Shown here: positions 21,422 to 31,739 of the stretch, piece by piece
How positions within the stretch are numbered: position 1 is the stretch's first letter
Layout: every line of letters starts with the position of its first letter
Assembly: GCA_036936605.1 (NCBI GenBank)
Contig: JAUPFV010000002.1
Coordinates: 218,785,546-218,849,545, forward strand
Source: Limnanthes douglasii subsp. nivea
Lineage: Eukaryota; Streptophyta; Magnoliopsida; Brassicales; Limnanthaceae
DNA length: 64,000 bases
Reading direction: 5' to 3'
The notes under the pieces: generated by a model
Told to the model about the DNA's origin: nothing
The model's database searches: none
The model's input: the letters and a program-made list of their open reading frames with translations, nothing else
Program-made: the position numbers and the translations under genes

Positions 21422-22696
21422 TTATACGGACTGCCCCAGCGTTCGAGAAGCCAAGGCAGTAGCATAGCATTCTCTTGCAATCTTTTGGCTGCTCCGGACA
21501 ACCCCAACCTGTCCCTGAACAGCATATTTTAAGCACTGGTGGACTGTTGAAGCCACTGCATGCATCCTAGAGAGCCAAGATCTCCCCAGAATAGCATTAT
21601 AGCAAGTGGGACAATCCACCACGATAAAGAGTATTTTAACCATTTTCTTGAAAGGGCCCCTGCCCAATAACACCTCTTCTTCAAATTCTCCGATCACATC
21701 GGCTGAGCTGCCTGTGAAGCCCACGATTGACTTGTCCGACTTTTGAATCACAGCTGGATTTTTCATTTTCTTGTAAGTGGTTAGGAAAAGGATATCGGCT
21801 GAGCTTCCAGTATCCACCAGAATTCGCCTTATTTCATTGCCCCCTATAGATGCTCCTAGAACAACAACATCCTCATGAGGGCCAGCAATGTCTCTCAAAT
21901 CATCCTCATCAAAGATAATGAAGGGGAATGAGTTTGGTGACTGATAAGATGTCATGCCTCCTTCTAGCTGGGAGGCTAAATTATGAACATGCCTCTTTCT
22001 CGAAGAAGCAGTAGGAGCTGTCATAGTGTCCCCTCCGAAAATTGTAAGTGACTCAAAGAATTTAATGAGCCCGGAGACCGACCTAGAACATTCCTCTGTA
22101 GCACCCACCCTGTTTCGAGTTGGATCAGGATCCAAGAATTCAGATTCCACATCAAACCTTTCAACTATAACCATGGCCCCCTCCGGGGCAGCATTACTTG
22201 GACCAACCCGGTGAGCATTGTCAGGCATGTTGCCTCCTCTTCTCTTAACGTATGCTCCCAACTTTCCCCTTTCAATCAGGTTTTGAACTTCTTGCTTTAA
22301 TGCTATGCAATCATCAGTGGTATGGCCAATATCATTGTGATATTGGCAAAAGGAGTTGTTACGATGCTCTCTGGGAGACTGCAAGGTTGCTGGTCTCCAG
22401 TAATGCACCTCATCTTTTGTTTTATCGAAAATGGTGGCCATACTTTCTTTGAGTTCTGCGAACCACTCCGGTTGGACCCATGGCCCTCTTTTGTTTCTGG
22501 ATTGTTGACTTTGAGCAGGAACAGCTGGCTGAGACTGAGCTTTTGCCCTACCATGCCTCTGTCCGGTTTCTCTTGCTTTGTTCCCAGACTGGTTTTGATT
22601 TGGAGTTGGTGCCACTGGGGTGGACCTCACCTGTCTGTGCACCCTAGTTTTATTTGTTTCATCAACGTTTATTTGTTTGCCAACTTGATTTAGCAA
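21422..22696 (-). CDS. Tat 1 gag C-terminus and aspartic protease
   Basis: The 424-residue frame contains a CCHC-like knuckle (CQYHNDIGHTTDDC) and the retroviral-type protease active site ILVDTGSSADILFL near residue 300. The protease would cut the polyprotein. It continues in frame from the gag segment across a single TAG at 22703-22705. It is separated from the RT segment by a frame change between 21422 and 21350. Confidence 0.88.
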   Translation of the reverse strand: MLNQVGKQINVDETNKTRVHRQVRSTPVAPTPNQNQSGNKARETGQRHGRAKAQSQPAVPAQSQQSRNKRGPWVQPEWFAELKESMATIFDKTKDEVHYWRPATLQSPREHRNNSFCQYHNDIGHTTDDCIALKQEVQNLIERGKLGAYVKRRGGNMPDNAHRVGPSNAAPEGAMVIVERFDVESEFLDPDPTRNRVGATEECSRSVSGLIKFFESLTIFGGDTMTAPTASSRKRHVHNLASQLEGGMTSYQSPNSFPFIIFDEDDLRDIAGPHEDVVVLGASIGGNEIRRILVDTGSSADILFLTTYKKMKNPAVIQKSDKSIVGFTGSSADVIGEFEEEVLLGRGPFKKMVKILFIVVDCPTCYNAILGRSWLSRMHAVASTVHQCLKYAVQGQVGVVRSSQKIARECYATALASRTLGQSV

Positions 22697-22702
22697 TCCT
22701 CC

Positions 22703-23749
22703 CTAGGTCATGGCCTTCTTTCTGGTCACCGAATCAGCCAGATTTCCTGGGTTCAAACCTTGCCTTAGGGATGTTATTGCCACCTGTTCGAAGCAATCAG
22801 CCAACCCATTCTTTGTGTTCACAAAACGACTTATGTACTCTTTCAAGGACTCATTTGGCTCCTGGGCACAATGGATTATTGTGTCTCCATTGCCCTTCAG
22901 TTCCTTACTCCCTACAAACTGCCTTCGAAAGGCCACCCAAAACGTATCAAAATCTTTAATACAACCCTGAGGCAGGCTGTTGTACCATTTCAGAGCACTC
23001 CCCGTAAAGGATTGGGAGAATGCCCTACAGAGTAGTTTATCATCATCATCAAAGTTCATCATGAAGTTCTTGAACTGCTCCAGATGATTGTCCGGATCAG
23101 TACTGCCATCGTACTTCTCCATTTTAGTGCTATCAAACCTCTTGGGGAGGTTTCCGGACAGAATTTTAGAAGACAGTGGAGACTGCCTCCAATTCCTTCC
23201 ACGACTGAACACGGTATCCTCATTGGGAGTTGCAAAGATACCTGGTTCATCGTGGAAAGCAAAGGGATCCATCAGCATCTTGTCTGTATACCTCCGGTGG
23301 TGAGATGATCCCTTAATATGCCTTTTCATTCTTCCATGTCTGTCTCTTTTTCTTGAATATTTCTTAACCTGCTTTTGCTTTTTTCTGGTTCGACCCTCAT
23401 CACTGCTGGAGGACAAGGATTTTTCATTTCCTTCACTGTCCGAAGAGCTACTTGAAGATTCTGAGCTTGAGTCAGAGCTCTCCACAGGCTTGGACCGGTG
23501 AGACTTTTTAGAACTGACATGTGTCTTTTTAGTGCTCACATGAGTTTTCGAAGCCTCAGGCTCTCTGGGGTTGTCGGTGTGATGAGCAACTGATGCTTTG
23601 GATTTCTCTTTCAGGCCTATCTTGGCCTTTTCAGCCCTCAGAGCTTCTATTTCACCCCTCAACCTGTCACGCTCTTCGACAATGTACTCATCATTCTTTC
23701 CCACCACTTCGAGTAGAGCTGGTGGTACTTCTGGATTGTCCGGATTCAT
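22703..23749 (-). CDS. Tat 1 gag
   Basis: 348 residues. The N-terminal half is Ser/Lys-rich (SSDSSSESSSSSSDSEGNEK). The core is a Ty3/gypsy gag domain: KYDGSTDPDNHLEQFKNFM, SFTGSALKWYNSLPQGCI, FRRQFVGS and ESLKEYISRF. Gag forms the virus-like particle. It ends in an in-frame TAG (22705-22703) directly before the protease segment. The start is the ATG about 50 bp inside the primer-binding site. Confidence 0.9.
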   Translation of the reverse strand: MNPDNPEVPPALLEVVGKNDEYIVEERDRLRGEIEALRAEKAKIGLKEKSKASVAHHTDNPREPEASKTHVSTKKTHVSSKKSHRSKPVESSDSSSESSSSSSDSEGNEKSLSSSSDEGRTRKKQKQVKKYSRKRDRHGRMKRHIKGSSHHRRYTDKMLMDPFAFHDEPGIFATPNEDTVFSRGRNWRQSPLSSKILSGNLPKRFDSTKMEKYDGSTDPDNHLEQFKNFMMNFDDDDKLLCRAFSQSFTGSALKWYNSLPQGCIKDFDTFWVAFRRQFVGSKELKGNGDTIIHCAQEPNESLKEYISRFVNTKNGLADCFEQVAITSLRQGLNPGNLADSVTRKKAMT

Positions 23750-23797
23750 TCGGACAGACTTTCTTTGCTTGGTTTTGAATGCTTGATTTAGGCACCG

Positions 23798-23820
23798 TCG
23801 CCTCCCACTGTGGTCGCCAA
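23798..23820 (-). promoter_or_regulatory. Primer-binding site region of Tat 1
   Basis: Directly inside the 5' LTR the minus strand reads TTGGCGACCACAGTGGGAGG. The other two Tat-type copies here have TTGGCGCCGTCTGTGGGAA at the same place. I cannot name the primer tRNA. Confidence 0.6.
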
Positions 23821-23822
23821 TT

Positions 23823-24303
23823 TGGTGTGGATAATAATCGGCTGAGGGTAGGCTAGTAATTTCAAGTGGAGTTTTAAGGTGGTGAATGGGTGTTTAACGG
23901 TGGTGTTTGGGTGTTTAACGCTTAGAGTAGAGAGTATAAGGTGGAGAGATAATTAAGCAGCTTGGTAGCAGTTAATTCTCATTACCCCTAGTTAATGCTG
24001 GTGGTTGGGTATTTATAGTATGATGTTTGGGCCCTTATGGGCTTTCAGGTCATGTTTAATGGACCCGGGTCATGTTTAAAGACCCATGAGCTCTAAGCAG
24101 GAGAGCAAGTAGTTTAGTCAGGAAGTGTTTAGGTTTTTTAGTACTTTTGTCATAGTTCGAACAGTCTTAAGTTTACAGTGTTCAAAGTAATCTGTCCGGT
24201 CCAAGTGACCTGTTCGATTTATGTCCTTGTAACCTGTCCGGTATTCGGAGAGACTTAGACCGATTTGCCCTGTCCGGGGAGCATGCTGAATTCGGACTCA
24301 TCA
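23823..24303 (-). repeat. 5' LTR of Tat element 1
   Basis: 481 bp, the same length as the 3' LTR and about 98% identical by eye. Confidence 0.93.
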
Positions 24304-24308
24304 ATTGG
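24304..24308. repeat. TSD of Tat element 1, right
   Basis: ATTGG, identical to 14176-14180. Confidence 0.88.
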
Positions 24309-26179
24309 TTATTGGTTTATCTTAGTTTTTATATTGCATATATTGAACATGTTGGTTATTGGTTTATCTTAAATGTTAGATTGCATATATGTTTTTATAT
24401 ATATTGTATTTTTTATGCAGCCGAACGTACAATTGCGTTGTTATGCTATGTAGCAGACTCATCGTGGTTGGGACTTGAAAGTCCGCCAAACACGGGTACA
24501 TGAGCACGTCATGGCCACATGTTTCGGGCCTATTGTTGACACCCTAGGTAAATGGGCTTCAAATGTCCATTTGATAGAGGCATTTTTGGAGAGATGACAT
24601 CTTGAGACGAACACATTTCATTTATTTTTTGGGGAGATGACTGTCACCCTCGATGATGTCCACATGATCTAGGGTTATCAGTTGTGGGTGTCAACTGTGA
24701 GATATACGAGTACCCTACTGTTGATGAGCGTAATGCGGCATACACTCTCTTACTTGGGTGCAACGTTAAGGAGCTTGAGGCAGAGATTAAAGAGAACAAA
24801 GGTGGTGGTAAGAGGCATGTTCGCCTTGCATGGCTGAAGAGGAGATTCTGCAGTCATCAGTATTACGATGATGATATTACTAATACGGATGTTCGCCAAG
24901 CTACCAGGGGTTACTTATTGCACTTTTTTGGTTGTGTCACATTGGCCAACAAGTCGGGAAACAACATTAGCCTCGACTACTTATAGTTCATTGATGATTA
25001 CAGTAGCTCGAGCAGGTATAACTGGGGACAGATGATACTCGCACAGCTCTACTACCAGCTAGGCAGAGGATGCCTACACGCTACTTCTGGTATTTCTGGA
25101 TTCTTGGGCTTGTTAGAGGCGTGGATTTACGCCCATTTCCCGTCGTTTTCAGTTCATCAGTACCCGAGGTATAGTATCGCACATCCTACTTTGTGCCGGC
25201 ATGCGCCTCCATAGTTTTGACAAAGCTAGCAGGCTTAAAACGGTGTTCGAGATTACCTAGCTACCTTCACTGAGCACGATGTAAGTTATAATTAGTTTCA
25301 TTTTAATTATCGTGATATTTATATCTAGTATAAGTTGTTAATGTTAAATGGTTTGTTAATATGTTGTAGGTATCATTCATACCGTATACGACCATGCGAG
25401 ATGCTTGAGGTTACTCTGATGTAGTTTGGATAGATGCGACACTGAAGGCGTCGGACATTGTCGAGGCATACTATCCGCTACAGGTGGCTAGACAGTTGGG
25501 TCGCATCCAGCAGGTAATATTTTTGGATACTCGAAATATTAATATTGTTAGTTTTGCGCATGTGTGTTACATTTTTTTTAAATATAGGTTCATGGTGCAC
25601 TACGTCTTATTCTTACCGGTTCTAGTAGGGTTCATCGTGCGAACACTCTCTACAACTGGGATGCATTCACTTGGGACAACTGGGAGTCACACTGTATTCA
25701 CCAGAGTTTGAAAGGTGCAGAGTTTATTCCTGGCCAAGAGGATTGTACCACTTTGATCTATTCTTCATGGATTAGGAAGAACTTGTTGTACATCATATCT
25801 GATCCAGAGACTCACCGAGATGATGTAAAGTTAGGGGTGAACCCTTCCCCATATATACATGCCACCAGACTGCACGAGCTGACTTCACACCTACTGGATT
25901 TACAAGCGTACGAGCAGAGCCACCCCGACATTAGTTTGGAGGATCTTTCGGAGATTTTGGACGAGTGCTACCGTCTTGCTTACGAGTACAGAGATTGATT
26001 ATTATTTATGTTTTCTGAGTTGATAGTTTAAGACTTTTTATGTGTTATTTACTTTTGACCAGTTTCAATTTTGTGATATGGTATTGTGTCGTTGTTTAAT
26101 TATGTGTTATGATATTTTGTTACATTTGAATGATATAAGTTTCAAATATTTGTTCAAACTCTAAATTTTAAAAAAAACA

Positions 26180-26410
26180 TCAAAGTGCACAAACTGCAAC
26201 ATAAAATCAAATACAAACCGAAACATAAACTCAAACATTTTTAGAAACACAAATAACAACACAAACTCAAACATAAACCGAATCATAAACTCAGACATAA
26301 ACTCAAACATAGACCGAATCAGAAACTCATACATAAAATCAAACATAAACTGAATCAGAAACTCAAACATAAACTAAAACACATGCTAAAACATAGTCTG
26401 AAACATGAAC
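26180..26410. repeat. Degenerate minisatellite
   Basis: Imperfect repeats of ACATAAACTCAAACATAAACCGAATC-like words, about 10-26 bp. The open frame read through it is only Phe/Met-rich repeat sequence. Confidence 0.8.
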
Positions 26411-26444
26411 CTTAACATAAGCATCCACTTTTACTAATCAAAGT

Positions 26445-26900
26445 TTATCTATTAGGCCAGTTCCATTTCATCAACTTCCTTTCTTCTTTTGCATCCTGGT
26501 AGTCACTGATTTCCTCTAGCCGGATGTCAATAATGTCAGAGCAGACCACATCCAACGGGTCTTCTGTTATAGAATCTGTGACTTGACAATTGAACCGGTT
26601 ACACACACCACGACGTTCCAATTCGGTGAGGCTAGAAACTGGATGTTGACGGAATGTGACTAGGACTGACCACCTAGCTCTCACTTCATCAACACGCCTT
26701 GAAATTCTAGGCGGCTCAACACCATACCTTTCGTATAGGAAGTACATCTGGCATACCAATGCCTCGCAGTACCTTTTACCCCCCTCTCGAATGTTCATGT
26801 TACCAGCTTTAACTGATGCCCTCATCAAATATTGATCTTCCAACTCAGTCCATGGATACATTTTTTCAATTAATATATTTGCTATAATATCGTAATCCAA
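26445..26900 (-). CDS. Unrecognised protein, possibly Myb/SANT-like
   Basis: 151 residues. YPWTELEDQYLMRASVKAG near the N-terminus and RRVDEVRARWSVL later resemble the W-x-x-x-E-D and R-x-R-W positions of plant Myb/SANT-like or trihelix DNA-binding domains carried by transposons. I do not recognise the family with confidence. It converges on the PMD gene 1 and lies about 100 bp inside the right terminal motif of unit 1, the usual position for a second gene of a Mutator-like unit. No internal stops. It could be a small DNA-binding accessory protein or a truncated gene. Confidence 0.45.
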   Translation of the reverse strand: MDYDIIANILIEKMYPWTELEDQYLMRASVKAGNMNIREGGKRYCEALVCQMYFLYERYGVEPPRISRRVDEVRARWSVLVTFRQHPVSSLTELERRGVCNRFNCQVTDSITEDPLDVVCSDIIDIRLEEISDYQDAKEERKLMKWNWPNR

Positions 26901-27012
26901 GTAGACCTATCAATAAGCGACACTTGTAAGATAAGGATAACGTAATCCAAGTTGACGAATGATTTTGCGACACCTAATACTTACAAAAGTTTGCAAATGT
27001 TGCAGTGCAATA

Positions 27013-27065
27013 ATAAAGGTCTCATTATAGCGAACTTCCATTATTAGGTGTCTCGCTGTAACGAG
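27013..27065. repeat. Terminal-repeat-like motifs at the junction of units 1 and 2
   Basis: GGTCTCATTATAGCG and, inverted, GCTGTAACGAGACCCC. The first resembles 12775-12790 directly; the second is its inverted match. GGGTCTCGTTTTAGC at 40167-40181 is a third relative. Confidence 0.5.
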
Positions 27066-27131
27066 ACCCCTAAATAATTTTCCGCCAAAAACTCCCACCT
27101 TTATAAATTTCCCGCCCAAACATCAACGAGC

Positions 27132-27248
27132 CTATAAATAGACGCTAAACACATCATCAACAAGACAACAACCAAACATTCTTAAACACTCCTGAAAGAT
27201 AAAAAGTTTAACAGATGGACTTTACCCCTCATAAAAAGGCCTTATTAG
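27132..27248 (+). other. Orphan promoter and first exon
   Basis: A good TATA box (CTATAAATAG, 27132-27141) is followed by a leader and an ATG at 27215 that opens MDFTPHKKALL, then a donor-like G|GTACCC at 27249. No continuing exon is seen before the truncated Tat LTR at 27696. It may be the start of the partner gene of the unit that held the transposase ending at 37551, the rest lost. Confidence 0.35.
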
Positions 27249-27411
27249 GTACCCATTTACCATGAATTTGAGTTGAAGTCCAATTTTTTTTCCAGATTTT
27301 CCACTTCAAATATTGTTAAAATTATGTTTTATAACCATTACAACACTAAACGCCCTCTCAAGAATTCATAAGTAACCGTAGACCAATTTTTTTAAAATAA
27401 ACAGAACCGTG

Positions 27412-27495
27412 TTTGGCACTCACACACCTGTGCATGTACAAATACGCGCACTCATGTGCGTGGATATGTACATGCACACGCGTACGAGTGCCAAA
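27412..27495. repeat. Hairpin with 40-bp arms
   Basis: Arms share TTTGGCACTC, GTGCATGTACA and CGCAC in inverted order with short mismatched blocks between, around a 4-bp loop (TCAT). It lies where intron 1 of the orphan first exon would be. Confidence 0.8.
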
Positions 27496-27695
27496 AAATA
27501 CATTGTTTAAAAAAAAGGGTTTTCATTCATTTTGACCCCAAATTTTTATGCCAAACTTCAAAACATAATTTAGATGAAACATAATTTAGATCAAACATAA
27601 ATACAAGTCTTAAATAATAGAAACCAAGACAATAGTAGTCGGAGGTAGCGAAATGTGTTTGGAAAGGATTAAAAATTAAAAGAAGCAACACAATA

Positions 27696-27881
27696 AGTAA
27701 AGAAGGGTGAACCCATTAATGTCCTTGGTGGGCTTACTTTATTTCTATTTTAGTCCTTCACCAAATAAAATGTTTACAAATTAATCCTTAATAAATTGTA
27801 AATGCTATTATCATCACATCAATTTCCTTTTATTTATAACTAACCCTTTATTATTAATTCTGGCGAATTATTCCCTTATCA
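27696..27881 (-). repeat. 3' LTR fragment of Tat element 2
   Basis: 186 bp matching 37366-37550 from AGTAAAGAAGGGTG to TTCCCTTATCA. Confidence 0.92.
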
Positions 27882-28406
27882 GTAGCCCCCTAGTCTTCGA
27901 GAGCAACGGGAACGAAGACTTATAAAAGTGTCAAGTCAGGATGCTGCTGTCCTCGACCCTCTGGGCTGATGGTGGGCCTGCCCAGGCCAGACCCCTTCTT
28001 TCCAGTGTGTCCGACCTTTGAGGTGCCTGTCAACCGGTCGGGCGCGAAGACTTTCTCCCATATGTCGTTCATTCCCCTAGGTCTTACTTAGGGGATAGGT
28101 TCGGATGTTTCCCCTACTTGGCTTGCGAATCACCTCGGGTCGGCCTCCGAGCGGTACGAGCGGCTTTTCTATGGGCTTAGGCCGGTAAGCCCGCTTCGAG
28201 GGGTGAATCGGGTCAATGTGGCCCATCTAGTGCCTTCGTCTGAGTAGACTAGTATAGGGTTGGCTTGTGTCAGAAGAGACGTGACACGTGTCGACTACTA
28301 ACTCGAAGCGTGCTTGCCTGCATAGTTTCTTATGGAGTCCTTTCGACTTCCCGCTGCTTTTAGTCGCTTGGCCTTCTCCGGTCATGAACCGGCTGGGTGA
28401 GGTTGC
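27882..28406. other. Untranslated region between 3' LTR and antisense ORF of Tat 2
   Basis: GC-richer than the flanks, with no coding frame I trust. It would be the upstream region of the antisense ORF. Confidence 0.6.
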
Positions 28407-28416
28407 CTATAAATAC
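28407..28416 (+). promoter_or_regulatory. Possible TATA box for the antisense ORF
   Basis: CTATAAATAC, about 90 bp before the first ATG (28500) of the antisense ORF. Confidence 0.5.
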
Positions 28417-28499
28417 CTCAGAAATACAGATCCCTCTCAGAGGAAATCTAGAGAGACAAAGTGTTGTCCGAATTTTTCTAGAGAGGGAATGCTTGTTTT

Positions 28500-31015
28500 A
28501 TGAGATCCAGATACCCGAAGCGGAAACCCAAAAAGAAGAAGAAAGGTCTAGTTTTTGGTTTTGTAGATTGGGCTAGTATTGGCGACCGTGCTGAAGAATA
28601 CCGACGCGCTGGATTGATTTAGAGTTCTGATACCAAGCCGTTCACGCCTGTACCGCAGCCCTACGATCCTGTTCTCGCCAACCCGATCCCCGTGGAGTCC
28701 TTTACCTTGCCCGATCTACCCTGCGCTCCAACCCCCGAGCCCGTTGTCATCACTTCTAGCAGTAGCTCTCCTCACTCTCCAAGTGCTCGATTAAACCTCC
28801 CGACACCTTCATCGGTCAACTCCTACACTGCCCCGCTCCCTTTTCCACCTCGACGCTTCGGCAAGGGCAAATTTTTGTCTATGGGTGAAACCAACTCTCC
28901 AACTTCTCCAAAGGGAGGTAATTCTCCTGAGATGGTTCAGCTCACTCCGTCCATACGAGGGTACCAAACCGGTTCTAACACTGCTGTGACTTTTTTAGGT
29001 CTTAACCAACGGCGACTGACGCCAGCAGAGTTGGATCCTGAACGGGCTCGTCAGCAACAAGACGAAGCTCATCTGGCGCAAACTGGCAGCAGTTCTGGCC
29101 CTACAGACCCTAGTGTTCGAACTTCCGAACCGGGCGCCGCCACCTACCTTAGCTCTGACAAAATTCCGGTAGTAAATACCAAAGAGTCAGAGGTAGATGA
29201 TCTGCCCGCAGAAGTCAGTATTGTTGCTGCTGGCAATGCCGCTGCCCTTCCCGAGGAGCCGTTGCCCGAGGAGATAGAGGCAGTCATAACCACCAGATAC
29301 CACCGATGGCTACCTACAAACAACATAATCTCTCTTTTTGAGGGCAAGTACCTCTACTTCCGTGCTGCTGAGCAGGAAGAGTTGCTGGTCCGTTGGGGCA
29401 TCCGTGAGTGCGTTACTGTTCGGTTTCCCATCCCTGGGGAGACTCCTGTACATGTTCGGTCACGAGAGATTTTGATCTTCACTGAACTGTTCAACTGGGG
29501 CCTCAGGTTCCCCCTGGACCCTGAGATCGCTCTGTACTTCCAAACCTTCCAAATCTACCCCTCTCAGCTGACGCCCAATGCATGGTACACACTGATGTCT
29601 TGCATAATGGCCTCGCGCCTGTCTGGTCGGGTCATGCCCATGGAAGAGTACATAGCCATGTCCGGGCTGTCGAAATCCCCCAAGTCCCCGTTCTTCTACT
29701 CCTCACTGGCAAACACTTGGAAGATAGTCAATGACTTCCTTGAGGGTGACAAAGGTTGGAAGCATTGCTTCGTCTTCCTTAGCGGCTGTTGGGAAAATGG
29801 CCGCCCGTACAGCAAGGAGAACCCGAGGAAATTGCTCCGAACCTGGGTTCCTGATGGTAAGTCCATGTTATATATATATATATATATATTAATTGTACCG
29901 TTCCTGTGTGTAGTGTCGAAGGATTTCGTACAGGGCCGAAGAAGGACCACTTCAAATCGGGCAAGGTCACCTTCTAGGTGTTGAAGGACTATGCCAGGAA
30001 GCACTGGGGTCGGGCGATGCATCGGGCCTTCAAGTACACCAACCTCATTATGAGCAACCTCTGGCGTTGCTCGTCAGAGGTGCTCACTATTGAGCAGCTA
30101 TGTCAGCCCCCGAGCATGGAGGACATGATTGCGAAAATGGAAGCGCCCGACACCCATCTTTTCCTTCCAAAGCGCAACAAGGCGCCTAGTAAGCGCCCCA
30201 AACCCGAAGATGATATCGAGGAGAACAATGCCGGTGCTGAGGAGGCGGGTGCGGAGGCGCAGAAAAGGAAGGGTCGGGCCGACGCAGAGGTGGTTCAGGC
30301 AAAGAAGTCTAAGCGCTCCAGGAAGGAGGGCGGGTCGGCTGCTGGTGCTGACAATGCCACCGTTCCAGAGTTGTTTGACCATTATGGGAGAGCTAAGGGT
30401 GGCTTGATGATGGATCCCGTGGTGGTGATCCCGGATGATGGTAGCCCCCCGAAGGCTCCTACCAATGCCGCGGCGTCGTCGAGTGGCACCAAGCTTCCGG
30501 TGCTGTTAGTGCCTGAGAGTCCGCACACGTTCCCTTTGCAGATTACCGACGGACTTGCCCTTTCCCTGTATAACATGGTTGTTTCTTTGGCCCTAAAGGA
30601 ACGTCGGGCAGGGGAACTGAGTCGCCGGTTGTCAGGTGCGGAGGCGAAGCTTACTGGTCTGCAAGAGGATCTCCGGAAGGCCCAAGCAACTCAGGACTCA
30701 GCCGAAAAAAAGCTTAAAGAGGCCGAGGTTGCTTTGGAGCAGGCAAGGAAAGCCGGGGAAGATCGTGCCGCGGTCCTGACCCGTAATATCACCGATCTGA
30801 AGGCAGCCAATACACTCTTTGCTGAAAAATGCAAGAAGTGGATGGAGAAAGAGACGGCCGATGCCAAGGCCGCATACGTGCTGTCTTTCCACCACCGCTT
30901 CCCTGACCTTTACCTTGGGTCAATGTGGTTGGATGTTCCAGAAGGTGACCGCCCCTCCGGTGTTATTCTCAAGGATGATGAATCGGATGACCCCGAGTCA
31001 GAGGAAGATGATTGA
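28500..31015 (+). pseudogene. Antisense extra ORF of Tat element 2 (Transposase_28-like), two stops
   Basis: The ATG at 28500 opens MRSRYPKRKPKKKKKG, a basic nuclear-signal-like start. A TAG at 28620 interrupts it, and the same frame resumes to 29857. The middle holds the PF04195-like block: LLVRWGIRECVTVRFPIPGE, FTELFNWGLRFPLDPEIALY and LTPNAWYTLMSCIMASRL. A 57-bp stretch with GTAAGT and TAG ends (29857-29913, TA-rich) may be an intron, short for a plant. Beyond it the best frame is GFRTGPKKDHFKSGKVT, a TAG, then VLKDYARKHWGRAM and the 29978-31015 frame with Lys-rich, coiled-coil and acidic parts. Function is unknown. Confidence 0.72.
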
Positions 31016-31198
31016 TTCCCGATGTCCTTATCTTTTGTGTTTTCGTATTTTATTATTTTAAGACTTGTGGATTTTGGGGACTACGGAGCCTCCTATAAAC
31101 TTCTTTTGTAAGAAACTTCATGATAATCGATTATTGCACTCATCTTTTTTGTGAATGTTATTGTTTTGCGGGGGTCGGGACATAATGGGCGGCATTTT

Positions 31199-31517
31199 AA
31201 GATGCAAATCAGTTCGAGAACTGAAAAACCAATGAAGGTTCTGTAGATCAATGGAACATTGAAAATTTCCCTTAGGGTCGGGAATTTTAAGATGTTGATC
31301 AGTTCGAAAACTGAAAAACCAACGAAGTTTCTGTAGATCAATGTAACATTGAAAATTTCCCTTAGGGTCGAGAATTTTAAGATGTAGATCAGTTTGAAAA
31401 CTGAAAAACCAACGAAGGTTCTGTAGATCAATGTAACATTGAAAATTTCCCTTAGGGTCGGGAATTTTAAGATGTAGATCAGTTCGAAACTGAAAAACCA
31501 ACGAAGGTTCTGTAGGC
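31199..31517. repeat. 90-bp tandem repeat, about 3.5 copies
   Basis: Units start at 31199, 31289, 31379 and 31469, each beginning AAGATG and containing ACTGAAAAACCAACGAAGG and AATTTCCCTTAGGGTCGGGA. It lies in the spacer between pol and the antisense ORF of Tat 2. Because 90 is a multiple of three, two long false open frames run through it. Confidence 0.95.
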
Positions 31518-31739
31518 CCATCAAGATTAGTAAGAACAAGCGTCGACCAGCTCGTCAGCTGACAAAGTTTGTAATACTTCAAAGATTGGAAGGCAACTTT
31601 TTTTGATTAAAACAAAAAAGGGGGTCGAGCTTTAACGATGCCTCATTAAAACCTTCTCGCGCCACCGAGGTAGGAAAGAGTGCATCCCCGACCAATAAGT
31701 TTTTACACACAATTCTTAAGGAATTACATGAATGTAAAA

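Larger units (their letters stand above)
14181..24303 (-). mobile_element. Ty3/gypsy Tat-lineage LTR retrotransposon 1 (complete ends)
   Basis: 10,123 bp with two 481-bp LTRs (14181-14661, 23823-24303) and a 5-bp TSD. On the minus strand the order is LTR, primer-binding site, gag, protease, RT, RNase H, a second RNase H-like domain, integrase, spacer, an extra ORF in the opposite orientation, purine tract, LTR. The second RNase H and the antisense extra ORF near the 3' LTR are marks of the Tat lineage. I count about eight differences between the LTRs, roughly 98% identity, so insertion is fairly recent. Coding frames are nearly complete but carry stops, a frameshift and a changed RT active site. 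Confidence 0.94.
13601..25998 (+). pseudogene. Plant mobile domain (PMD) gene 1, broken by stops and an intronic Tat insertion
   Basis: Exons inferred from splice signals and similarity to the PMD gene at 44383-46243: 13601-13859 (MPLRPRSPTTDTDR ... YKEHEAYNVFKGD), 24421-25280, 25370-25513 and 25588-25998. Matching blocks are KEHEAYNVF / KEHEAYHVF, ETNTFHLFFGEMTVTLDDV / ETSTFHFSFGEITITLDDV and RGYLLHFFGCVTLANKS / RAYLMFLFGCTIFADPS. Exon 2 contains at least four in-frame stops. The exon 1-2 intron (13860-24420) holds the 10.1-kb Tat element. PMD proteins of the MAIN/MAIL1 group act in silencing in Arabidopsis; transposon-borne relatives are common. This copy is dead. Confidence 0.72.
12775..27065 (+). 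mobile_element. Putative Mutator-like unit 1 carrying a PMD gene
   Basis: GGGGTCTCATTATAGC at 12775 is matched in inverted orientation by GCTGTAACGAGACCCC at 27050-27065. Related words (CTATAACGAGAC, CCATAACGAGACC, GGTCTCATTATAGCG) repeat near both ends, the kind of subterminal repeat array seen in Mutator-like elements. Between them are a PMD gene (plus) and an unrecognised gene (minus) that converge. No transposase lies in this unit, so it would move only with help. The boundaries are inferred; I did not find a convincing 9-bp TSD. Confidence 0.4.

Noticed and set aside
26161..26370. Phe/Met-rich open frame on the minus strand
   Set aside because: It is a translation of a degenerate minisatellite, with no domain.
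31093..31582. Two long overlapping minus-strand open frames
   Set aside because: They only exist because the 90-bp tandem repeat is a multiple of three and happens to lack stops in two frames; the residues simply repeat.
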